Origin: Melanopsichium pennsylvanicum
Taxonomy: Eukaryota; Basidiomycota; Ustilaginomycetes; Ustilaginales
NCBI GenBank assembly: GCA_900208305.1
Contig: OAPG01000014.1
Coordinates: forward strand, 186,001 to 250,000
Reading direction: 5' to 3'
Length of the DNA stretch: 64,000 bases
A model generated the notes under the pieces. The model saw nothing but the letters and a program-made list of their open reading frames with translations. It was not told the origin of the DNA and ran no database searches. Shown here one piece after another: positions 21,576 through 31,719 of the stretch (its first letter is position 1; each line of letters opens with the position of its first letter). The position numbers were made by a program, and so were the translations under genes.

Positions 21576-24500
21576 CGCACTGGAGTACGTCACAAAGTGC
21601 TAAGAGGAGCTGTTGACTCTGGAATTTCGTACGATGAGAATATCGGGTGCGGGAAGAGCGTTGTAGGGTACTCATCAAGCTCTCCGGCAAACTTATCGAT
21701 TTTCGCCAATGGTGCAGTTTCATTTTCAAGCCCCCCCCAACTTCGGATGACGATGTGTCCTGAACTTAAGATGAACGAAGGAACGAATGCTTCACAGTGA
21801 ATGGTGTGTATGATACAGGATGACAAGAGAAAGGCGCATGATTTGACTTGCGGGCTATCATCATCACTTGACAAAATTGATGGGTATTCAATGTCAAAAG
21901 GTGGATCTGTCTATGGATGATGGTCGTACTGTGCAGTACAGTAATCTAGGTGTTCACTTAAGTATTCAGCGCTGCTGGAATGGACCCAATTGATGATGTC
22001 AGACTATTGGTACGCTGTCTTGCAGACATGAACAGATGAATCTGCCTGCCTCTTTCATTGCTAAGAGAAGGGTAAGACCAAGTAAAGTCTCGATGAGGGT
22101 TGGAAACTCGATAACAGCCTACCGGCATGTCATCGTCGGGGAACGAAAGAAAGGAAATCAAGAAAAATAGAGATGATGATGCTCTTCCGCAGTGTCGAGT
22201 AGTCGGAGAGCTCAGATTCTGGTTGATACTCCGACCTTTATCTTTTACTGCTGAGTTGAGATGCATTAATAGAACTCCGATATGTGGTATCGGAATGAAG
22301 CGCGATGTTGCTGAAACATGGTCGCCGGTTGCTAAAAAAGGCTGTGCTTGCTCTCCTTGTTCCCTCCTGTCGCCTCCGCCTGAGCTCTTTCGTAGCACAG
22401 TGATCTGCTTGGGCGCAATCATAACAGGCACCAAGATTTTGTTCATCTTGATAAGTATGGGTTGCATGGGGCTGTCATTGGTGGCAAGAATCAGTTTGTG
22501 AGCAGCATAACGGCTCGCGTCAGGCCAATCCATGGTGCTGGTAAACGATAGGGGTAAGGGGCGCGAGCCCTATTTGCGAGTGGTTATGATTCGTGTCACC
22601 GGGTAGGATGCACAAAAAATTCAGTCAGTCAGCTCGCTCTCTCGTGTCTTGGATCAGAACCGTATCATCACTGTCTTTACTTACCGTTCCATATCACTGT
22701 CGTGGAATAGAAACTGCGTCCTACCAGAACATTTCTGTGAGTGTGCTGCCGCGGCCGATCGTGAGTGCCGATCAGACCAACAGTTGGGTACGTTGGTGGT
22801 CGATCGCAGTAAACATGCGCGAGTTCGGTGCAAATCCTATAGGTGGTGTAGTCGGACAGGTGAGCACCCCTTACCCGAGAGTATGATTTGCTCACTCGCT
22901 TCTATCCTCAAGCTTTCCTGGCAGGATACCGCACTTTGATCCGGGTCTGAAGCGAGGTTGCTTTTCCATCTTTGACTCAGTAGTCGAGAAGAAGACGAGA
23001 CCAGGAGACACGAGTTACACTAACCGATACACGATCTCGATGATCGGCAAGGGCGGCGGCTGGGCAACCATCAACTAGCATGCTGTAATTTATCCTAGCA
23101 GTGGGTTTTACTTTTACTTTTTCTCCTCAAAATTGAGTGTGTCGCTACCATCTCTCTCTTGTGATTGGTACCCCGCCAGAGCTGTGTTTTGAGCGCAGAA
23201 TCAAAAAGCGACGCCAAGCGATTGCCTCGATACCATTTCGCTAGCCCAAGTCGAGTGGACAGCATTTTGTCTCCGAGTTGGAATTCTGACCAAGTCGTTG
23301 AACCATCCAATCACAGTGTTGAAGCGGTATCGCTATAGGCGATTCACAGGCCGAGGGACTGCTGGAAGGGAGTTACTGTCTTTCCAGTGAAGGGCAGTTG
23401 CAGATTTCAGTCCCGGTATGTTTATTTTTTTAATTTTTAATTTTATTATTCATTCATTCATTTATTTATTTATTTATTTTTCTATTATTATTATTGATAA
23501 TTTTTTTGGGTCTGTCAAGCCTCCGGTCGCAGGATTTCCTGCAGCGTGCATACTGCATCACTTTCTTGGAAGACAATTCTCGGCACCATCACAAGCACAG
23601 GCCGAAGCAAAACAAACAAGATGACATTAACAAGGTTGCCTAAACTTGAGAGAGTCGCTTGTGCACTCCCAGCTGTGGCCGTAAGGGGCACGGGCGTTCG
23701 AGCATCGCATGGAAGCAAGGAACAGTATGTGCGAAAACAAGAGCTGAACAAAAGCAAATTAAACAAGAGAAGGAAGGGCCGGAAGCGGACGGGTGAAAAA
23801 AAAAACCAAATCACGAGGACACGATTGGCCGAGTGAGAAGTGACGGTGATGATCATGGTATAGGGACAGCGAGATGCTGAGTGAAAAAGGGCACATGTGT
23901 CACGATCTCTCCGAGCGCCCGTACCGAGCGCTGTAAATTACATACATGTAATCACACCATACAGACATGAAATTTTGCGATTGAAAATACAGCAGTTTAC
24001 TTTGCTTTGAAAGTGTTGTACCCAGAGAGGAAACGATGCGCGCATGTGCTCAAGCAAGCCTGTCCTTCCAAACCTGGTTGCAATTGCAGCTGCCGAGCCA
24101 ACTTAGTGCCAACTTCTAGGCGGGACGGACCGTAAAGCGACATGTCGGATCACCCTGTTGGACCGGACCGGTTCCGATCCGCACGCGAGATTTGTTTCAA
24201 GTTCACGACACCTCTCTTGCTTATCACCTAGCTTGATTCGCCTAATTAACATTTCGAACTGCGAAGCGTCAAATCAGACGGTACAGAAATGGTATTCAAA
24301 CACGGCAAGCATGACATGCAAAGAAAGAGAGTGCCGTCAAGTTGACCTATTGACTCGGGCGAACGTGGCCTGTGGCCTCTCGTCTCCGAGACATTCTCCG
24401 TAGTTGTTGTGCAGTAAAGAAAACATATACTGAAGTAGGAAGCAGGCTTGCTGCACGAACATCTGAGCCCGTCGCCGCAGGTGCATGGAAGCATTCATGT

Positions 24501-27500
24501 TTGGGTCGTCGTTCAGGCTAAAACGTTGTCATAGCTGTCTTGTATCGTTTGCTAGTCTCCTTTCTCTTATACCACCGCACCAGTCACCTGCAGAATATCC
24601 TGGGTCGAGTTTCAAGCGCGGAAAAATTGGTCCCCTACCTGGCAGACCAGTCCGCATGATTCACTTTCGATCGGCAAGGGAACCAAAGACTTACATGAAA
24701 ATGCGTCCCAATGCCAAGGTAACAGTAATATAGCGCCGACGAAAAGATGTTCAAGGCTTTCCCTTGATATTTTTGCCGCCCCTCTTCCCAAGTTTTCTGC
24801 TCTCCCGCGATCGTGGTCCACTCTTGGGTTAGGGTCAAATTTTCTCATGCGCGCGTGTGCCAAGACGGCAGGTCAGTCGAGACGGCAATGGGATCGACGC
24901 TTTTGTTCCTTCATCTATCTATCATTGTACATTCACGCGTATCGTAGGTGTCAAACGAATGCCGGACCGAATCGGATCTTCATCCCCGTAGAGGTCAAGA
25001 GCGAGATGTGCTCTGCGCTACGCTTACTCATAAATTTGCTATTTCCGCACAAGCCACAAGGAAGGAGTCAAAAGCGCGGCAAGTGCAAGATACAGGTGAT
25101 ATATGAAAGGCCAGATCCGATACGCCACACCAGCAGCGGCTCCGATACTTTGTGAAAGTCTATGTAAGTGAGGGTGCTCGGATTGATGTTGCCAAACTGC
25201 TTTCCTTATTTCACCGACGTGTTAGGACACCGGATTTGGCCTGCATGAAAGGTACACGCACAAGCGAAGCAAGGTGCAGCTGACCCCGGAGGACTCTCGA
25301 CTGCAGCAAAATCCCATCTCTAGGCGACGTGTGCACAGTACTTCATCAGACACTGTAGGTTAGTTTCGAGCTATGGACTCGAGCGCATTTCTGATTTCTC
25401 GAGAGAAATTCTCCGCTCTATTGTCTTTTTCGCCAAGCTGCCTACACTCACAGAGCGTTCGCTCGAGAATGTGAAATCTGGAACGCAACAAATCGTGAGT
25501 TTGCAAAATATCTTGTTTGCAAGAGGCTCAGGCACCAAAACACTCCTTTGTGGCAGTTCGGGTTGGTGTCAGCCCAGCGAACTCACGAGCTCAACGATGT
25601 TGTGCTGTAATCAACGGTAATAAAATACCCAGTTGCCGTTTTTTTTGCGGGAGCAAGATCGAATGGGACTAGCGACGTGCTGCGTCGGGTTCCTGGCCTG
25701 TTGAATTATCTGAGACAGGACACCGCGTGCTTTCTATGTGTATATGGGTGAACGTGGCATGTGACCCAGAAGAAAAGTTCCGTTAGATGATGTCCCAGTG
25801 GAGTTGATCGACACAACAAAGTCTTATCGAAGCAAGAACTGCACTTGCGGCATGTATGCCCAGGGCGCAGACCGACTAAAGCTTCAGACTCTGGCTGCCG
25901 CCCAAGAAGCTAGGATACAAGTCATGTCGCCCATCTTTACATGCTTTGGGAGCCACCTTTTCTGCCCAGAAAGTGACAATTGCTCTAAAGTCTTGATCAG
26001 GGTTTCAGGTTCTTTGTGGTTGGTTTTTTTGTCCGCTGCTGTCACCGGCCTTTCAAGGAATTCGGTTTCGTGCGTCCGCTGCCGCTTGCTGCAGGTGCTA
26101 TTTTGATGCAATCTCGTTCCTTACGCTCTATCGACACGGCACGCCTCTACTCTTCTTCTTGCTCGATGCGACACCCATCTTGATATTAACACGTGGGCTC
26201 CGATTCGAGCTTCGAACCCGTTTCGAGTCTGGCTCCCGAAATGCTTTATCTCTTTATTCTCCGATCGATGTCAGTGATTGGTCTGTGTCACTTTGCCTTT
26301 CGATGTGACTACCAGCGTCTTCCTTCAATTTCACCGCGTCTCCCTTTACTGCATTTGTTCGAATCATCCTGAACACCACGCAGAGAGACTCCTGCTAGCT
26401 TTGTCACCCACCTCGGTGCGCGATCATGATCTCATCGTCGAGATCAAGCTCGGAGTTGATTTCCTTTGATGGCTGAACGCGCGACCGATTGATGGTCAGC
26501 TCACAATCTCACAATTCTTTGGCCTCTCTGCAATGGAGAATGAGCGATTTGCGCATATGAAATGCTCTCTCGGATGTAAAGTGTGTGCGGTATAGTCATG
26601 AATGGTGTCTCAACAATCTGTTTTAATGCTCGACCTGCGACGCGTTGCAGCGATAGCCGCTTTTTGAATGTCCTCAACTTTCTTGCATCAATTTTATCAA
26701 GCTGGCATTTTTTTCTCTCCAAATTTTCCTTTTCCACAATTTACCCTGGGGCGTGTCATTCGGCCCTACTGGCTGACGGTGATCCTTTTGTGTCTCAGCT
26801 GTTATTGTGTTTTATGCGTGTATCTGCGTGTCCCTCTTAGTGTGTCGATTTGCATGATCTTAGCTGCAACATGGCAATTCAAAATAAATTAAAAAATTAT
26901 AGAACGGAAGCGAGCTTCTTGGTTTCCTTGGTAGATAGATCCCTTCGGGGATCCTAAGCGAAGTGCCTAACATAGTCAAACAGACCGACTCACAGAAGCC
27001 AAGCCTCATTCTGCTTCCTTCCGGGTCTCAACAACCGAACAGCCTCGTTGATTCTGCGGCTGCTTGTCCGCGAAATTCTCTCTTGCCTTTTCGGGCTCGG
27101 CTGTCTCGTCTGGCAAGGTATCACAGTCTCCTCGGCATGATAGGAGCGTGTCCGACACCGATGCCGACCGTCGACTGCGTTCTCTCCCCAAGTCATGGCT
27201 CGCCAAGTCACGGCTCACCGGTCTCCGATAAACGCAGGCTGCCACTCCTCCAGAATACAGATTTCTCCTCACACTCTTCCTTCCTGGTCTTCCTCTCTCT
27301 GTCCGTGCCGACACCCGACCCTGATCCTGATGGTTTCCTGGCAGCATTAGCTGCCATGTGGTTTCATTCCTCTCCCGATGCTCCTTCTCAATTGCTGCTG
27401 GTGTTGCGTATCTCAACTTTCATGGACAGCGGTGAGACTCAGCTGTGTGACTTGACCCTGCGTCACGATAACATCTTTGCTTCATCCTCCTCGCTCCCTC

Positions 27501-28634
27501 ATCTTCGCGTACCTTTTCCGCTTCGTCTCGTAGATCCAACATGAACCGGCGGGCTTCCCTTCAAACTCTCCGGAATCTGCAACTGAGCTCCAACTCCGGA
27601 GGACATCATCTCGTGCGTTGTGAGCCGTCCGAAAATGGGACGGCCTCGTGCAATACAATCTGTGCTTCCTTACATGCCCTTTGTAGAGCTTGGTCCCTCC
27701 CTTCTCAAAGATCGGAGCTTGGCTACTCTCAACTTCACTCCAAGACTTAAATTCACTTCATTGGTCTATCATCAGACCCGGAAGTTAATCCATTCTTATC
27801 GTCTTGCACCTGCCCTCGCAACACGCCATAATTAACTCGGCATCCCCGCGTGGTTTTGGCCCAACAATCTCTACCGGCCTCGCTGCCATGAGTGCTTTGT
27901 ACCGCAGCACATCAACACCCAGATATCGGCAATCCTTTGCCCTTACCTGCATTGGTTCGCCTCTGCCATAGCCCACTACACAAATCTATCTCTACCTTAC
28001 CACATCAAAACTCTCAATCCACGTGCAGCCGGCTCAAGGTGATTGTCCCCAATCAGTACAGCTCGCATTTGGCAGCCAGAGTAGCGACCGACTCTCGCCA
28101 AAGCTCTCGCATCTTTAAAAGTACCTCCCTTTCCACTGTCATGATAGCACGATTTCGATTTGCTCAACATACTTTTAGTCTCAACAATAATCCACACAGC
28201 AACACGGCACCTCTTTTTCTCCATCGTATCACCACCATCGCCTGTCTGCGAAGTCACTAAAGTCACGAGGCCAGCGCCGGCAGCCTTCCGCGTCCGCTTT
28301 AAACGACCTGAACGGTCAAGCTCAATCACGACGGACCCGATCGGTCGACACCGAAGAAATCCTGGCTGTGTTTTGACCGTCACAACGAGGTGGCGCTAAC
28401 TCTTTCATGTCACATCCATTTCCAGAGCTCAAAGCAGTTCTACCACCAGTCTCGCACCTCAATTGACCTAGAAGCCAGCTGGAATCAAAACTACAATCTA
28501 GTGTGCTTATTCGAGATCCACCCTCTCTCACGCCATCGGCAGTCGCGCGTCTGCATCCAAGAAATAAGGTGTCGGGGCCTATCTTGGATCGGCCCTGACA
28601 TACTCTGAGCAAGCTGCTCACATCTCTTATCAGC
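21393..28634. other. 7.2 kb gene-poor region upstream of the Ert1-like gene
   Basis: No gene can be defended here. Open frames are at most about 190 codons. The two longest are at 21958-22533 (minus, true ATG) and 26963-27544 (plus, GTG only), and neither has a recognisable domain. A coding-like stretch near 22608-23078 cannot be joined into one model (see findings). Microsatellites include (CA)19 at 21536-21573 and ATTT-rich sequence at 23420-23505. The last 2.5 kb (about 26100-28600) is increasingly C/T-rich on the plus strand, consistent with a long promoter and leader of the transcription factor gene. No tRNA A/B-box pair was found by eye. Confidence 0.5.
21536..21573 (+). repeat. (CA)19 microsatellite
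   Basis: There are nineteen perfect CA units about 145 bases after the PPM1 stop codon. Confidence 0.9.
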
Positions 28635-31241
28635 ATGCCCTTGCATCGCTCCAGCCATGATCCACGCTGGGCGAGCAGAGGTGCAGTAGAGCAGCGCGGT
28701 CGCGTTACCGAGGCTGCGATGAGGGAAACTGCGATGAGGGAAACCCGCATCGCATCGTCGTCCGATCATCGGTTGCCATCCATGCAGCCTTCGGGTCTTC
28801 CGCAAGGTCACATGGACGCTGAATCCAACTATGTCAAGGCTCATCATTATCACAACAAGCCAGTCATTCCATCGAGGGCATCCTACGATCATCCAAGGTC
28901 AACACAGCCGTATGAACGTGACTCTGTGCCTGCCGAGCGCTTGACACCAGTGCATGCTCCGCTTCTCCCGTCTCGCTCCCATTCAGAGCGAACCTATGAC
29001 AGCTATGACGCTGCAGGCAATGATCCACGCAACTTTCCTCAATACTACGAGGGACATTCACCTCGTCATCTTGCTCACTACGAGGGACATTCACCTCGTC
29101 ATCTTGCTCGCGCTCCGTATCACTCTCAGCGATACGCAGACTCACCCCGTGCTTTGCACCAGCAACAGCAACAGCAGCCACAGTCTCAGGAGCGACCTCT
29201 TTTACGTCAGCATCTCCCTCACGCCGATCATCAGGGCTGGCTGCAAACTGACCCATATGCCTACCCTCGCCGCGATCTTCGTGCAGATGACAGGTCCAGC
29301 GCTCATGCCAGAGCCACTGTGCTATCCCCTCCTTACTTTCACAGGCCCACTGGTCGCATCTCGCCGTCCAACGATGTAGCCGCTCGTGAGGCCTATCTCG
29401 ATCACGTACACTCTGGACCGACACCTGAATCTACCTCCGCACCGTACGACAGGCGGCCCATGCCGAGTACACGCAACAACTCTTACACCTCTTTTCGCGA
29501 CCCTGCTTCATCTTCTTCGAACAATGAAGCCGCCTCATCAGGTCCACCGCGATCCACACCGGCCTCTAGAAAGCGTAAGAAGCAGTTCAAATACATGCTC
29601 GAGCAAGATGGAGCCGGTCCTTCCAAGGCGCCAAATGCTGGCGCCGAGGATGACCAGGAAACCGACCGGGCCGATACCTTGGACGCTGCCGAGAGTCCTA
29701 ACAATGCGGCTCAGCGCAAGGAATCTCGAAAGAAGGTCAAGAAGGCCTGCATCTTTTGCAAGCGCAGTCATATGCCTTGTGAAGAAGCAAGGCCCTGCAA
29801 ACGCTGCGTCAAGCGTGGTATCTCGCATCTTTGCAGAGATGCCGAACCTGGGAGCTTAGCTGGAACCGCTTCCACGTCATCCGGTTCGAGATCAACTTCT
29901 ACCAACACGAAAAGCAAATTCGAGGATGCTCGCAAACAAGCCCGCACAATGCGCCGCCGGAGTGACAATGACAACGCAGCCGAAACCGAATCCGGCTCTG
30001 ATACAGAAAGCATGACCTCTTCGGCCGCGTCCTCAGTCCGTCAGCGTGGCTCTGAGACAGGCTCTCTACCTAGTTCTCGCCTGAACGAAATGCCAGGTGC
30101 TGCCGCTCGAGACCCCGAATGCTCTCCTGCAATGCTCATTTCGGGGCTGTTGAGTCAAGAGAACGTTGACTTGGCAAGGCGTCCACCCAGGCGGCCATCT
30201 TCGCCAACTGTCTCTGCGAAAAAGCAGGAGGAAGCTTGGAACAGATCCATGGATCTCCCGACGCAGCACAAGATGACCGAAATGCTCAAAGCAGGTCCAG
30301 CCGCTGCCGACCTCAGCGATATTTTTGGTGAGCACCCGACTTCGCTGCTCATGACGCCGGAAACGGCCAACCTTCCCCTCGGCCAGTCCATCCTGCGCCC
30401 TTGTTCCGCTGAGCTTCCTACTTCTCCCGGCCACGCGGATCGTAGCAAGCGCGAGAAGTTCCTCAAGAGGTCGCGGTCGATGAATTTGATTACAGAGCAG
30501 TGCGAGGTTGACGAGGCTGGTTTCAAACTTCCTGCTCGACCTAAGCATTTGCTTCAGGAAGAGATGGCCACCACGTCGGAATTGCGCGGCGGTCCGCGTT
30601 CATACTCTTATACCTATGGTTATGCCAAACTGGCGCGGTGGATGCATACTCGCTTCTCGCGCGCGAGCTGCGAAGAAGTGGATCGCAGTCTCTCGATTGT
30701 ACGTCCCAAATTCATGGCTCTTTCTCGAAGCTTGGCCGAAGAGGAACTGATCAGCGTCGAAGACAATTTCTATCAGCTTCTGGCCTTCTACCAGGCCAAC
30801 GTGCTTGAGACCATCCCGGTGCCCATCATCATTACACGTCGTACAGGCGAGATCTATGCAGCCAATTCACACGCATGCAAGCTGTTCAACCTGCCCGAAT
30901 CTCTGTTTGAGGGAGGTCAGATCTGCCACTACCAATTGGTGACGGAGCACGATTGCGTCAAAATGTGGGGAACGTACGCTCAAGAGGCTCAGGCCAAGCT
31001 CGATATGCCTCCTTCGCACAAAGTCACGCTCGAGGTCGATCGAAGTTTGTTGCTCTTCGATAAGCCGAGTTTTGATCCGAGGACTGGTGAGCTATTGGGA
31101 GATGGGCTGTGCGAGGATGGGACGGAAGCGGTGCTTCGTCGTGAGGTGATTATAACTTTTGAGGCCAAGATCAGCAAGCATGGATTGCCATTTATGGTGA
31201 CTGGGTGCATCATACCCATTCCAGACGATGAGTCAGACTGA
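28635..31241 (+). CDS. ERT1: Zn2Cys6 transcription factor with PAS domain, Ert1/AcuK type
   Basis: A single frame encodes 868 residues from a true ATG. Residues 1-310 are polar, rich in H, P, S and Q, and include an exact-like 11-residue tandem (YEGHSPRHLAH/R). The DNA-binding domain lies near residues 370-405: basic KKVKKAC, then six cysteines with spacing C-X2-C-X6-C-X5-C-X2-C-X8-C, the binuclear zinc cluster. The C-terminal region (about 705-860) contains a PAS-like fold around IPVPIIITRRTGEIYAAN and CKLFNLPE. This order and the KAC..CKRSHMPCE..RPCKRC signature are those of the Ert1/AcuK/Rds2 family, which in ascomycetes control gluconeogenesis and non-fermentative carbon use. The target set here is inference. 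The preceding 2.5 kb is a probable long promoter or leader. It converges on the LrgB-like gene. Confidence 0.85.
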   Translation: MPLHRSSHDPRWASRGAVEQRGRVTEAAMRETAMRETRIASSSDHRLPSMQPSGLPQGHMDAESNYVKAHHYHNKPVIPSRASYDHPRSTQPYERDSVPAERLTPVHAPLLPSRSHSERTYDSYDAAGNDPRNFPQYYEGHSPRHLAHYEGHSPRHLARAPYHSQRYADSPRALHQQQQQQPQSQERPLLRQHLPHADHQGWLQTDPYAYPRRDLRADDRSSAHARATVLSPPYFHRPTGRISPSNDVAAREAYLDHVHSGPTPESTSAPYDRRPMPSTRNNSYTSFRDPASSSSNNEAASSGPPRSTPASRKRKKQFKYMLEQDGAGPSKAPNAGAEDDQETDRADTLDAAESPNNAAQRKESRKKVKKACIFCKRSHMPCEEARPCKRCVKRGISHLCRDAEPGSLAGTASTSSGSRSTSTNTKSKFEDARKQARTMRRRSDNDNAAETESGSDTESMTSSAASSVRQRGSETGSLPSSRLNEMPGAAARDPECSPAMLISGLLSQENVDLARRPPRRPSSPTVSAKKQEEAWNRSMDLPTQHKMTEMLKAGPAAADLSDIFGEHPTSLLMTPETANLPLGQSILRPCSAELPTSPGHADRSKREKFLKRSRSMNLITEQCEVDEAGFKLPARPKHLLQEEMATTSELRGGPRSYSYTYGYAKLARWMHTRFSRASCEEVDRSLSIVRPKFMALSRSLAEEELISVEDNFYQLLAFYQANVLETIPVPIIITRRTGEIYAANSHACKLFNLPESLFEGGQICHYQLVTEHDCVKMWGTYAQEAQAKLDMPPSHKVTLEVDRSLLLFDKPSFDPRTGELLGDGLCEDGTEAVLRREVIITFEAKISKHGLPFMVTGCIIPIPDDESD
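29045..29110 (+). repeat. 33-base tandem duplication in the Ert1-like gene
   Basis: Two adjacent 33-base copies differ only at the last base (29045-29077 and 29078-29110). They encode an 11-residue repeat in the disordered N-terminal region, so the frame is preserved. The near identity suggests a recent duplication. Confidence 0.9.
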
Positions 31242-31634
31242 TTGAGGTTGGTACACTCCCGGTTCTGCGCGCGAATTTAAGCAATATTCTTGGTTGTCTG
31301 ACCTCTCTGGTCTTCACCGAGCCTTCAAATGCTCCCTGCATGTTGAAGCTAGACATGTCGAACAACCGGCATCCCGCATCGCAAGTCCTTCACACAGGCG
31401 TTCCTGGTCTTCATCTCTAATATTTTTTATTTTTTATTTTACTTCGACTCTCTAATATCACCTTCTATCCTTTTTCTTACGGTGCGTGTTTGTGCAGACT
31501 GAGACACACGTCGATCACAGCTGTAAAAAAAAAAAATTAAAATTGCTGGTGCTCGAATCACAACATTGACACTATGATCATCAGTATCGTTGTTGTTCTC
31601 CAGTGACATTGTCATGTTGTTTCGTTATGTTACG

Positions 31635-31668
<34 letters not shown>

Positions 31669-31719
31669 CAAAAGTACTGTATAGTGTAAGTCTTTAGGAG
31701 GCAACTCTTCAAAAAGAGT
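31242..31719. other. Convergent spacer with 31-base G run
   Basis: The spacer lies between the Ert1-like and LrgB-like stop codons. It includes AT-rich tracts (31420-31442, 31524-31542), the long G homopolymer, one TACTGTA (31675-31681), and a small inverted repeat ACTCTT/AAGAGT at 31704-31719 next to the LrgB stop. Confidence 0.6.
31637..31667 (+). repeat. Poly-G homopolymer, 31 bases
   Basis: There are 31 uninterrupted G between two converging 3' ends. Such G runs can form intra- or intermolecular quadruplexes and are unstable in replication and sequencing, so the length is uncertain. Confidence 0.9.

Noticed and set aside
24160..24185. GGTTCCGATCC as a possible tRNA T-loop
   Set aside because: It has an extra base relative to the T-loop consensus and no cloverleaf can be drawn around it.
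26963..27544. 193-codon plus-strand frame upstream of the Ert1-like gene
   Set aside because: It starts at GTG, its first ATG is far inside, it has no recognisable domain and overlaps minus-strand frames. Its S/P/L-rich composition fits a CT-rich promoter or leader read as protein.
21393..28634. Transposon or retroelement relics
   Set aside because: I looked for reverse transcriptase, integrase or transposase motifs and terminal repeats in this spacer and saw none. A nucleotide repeat search would be needed to exclude degraded copies.
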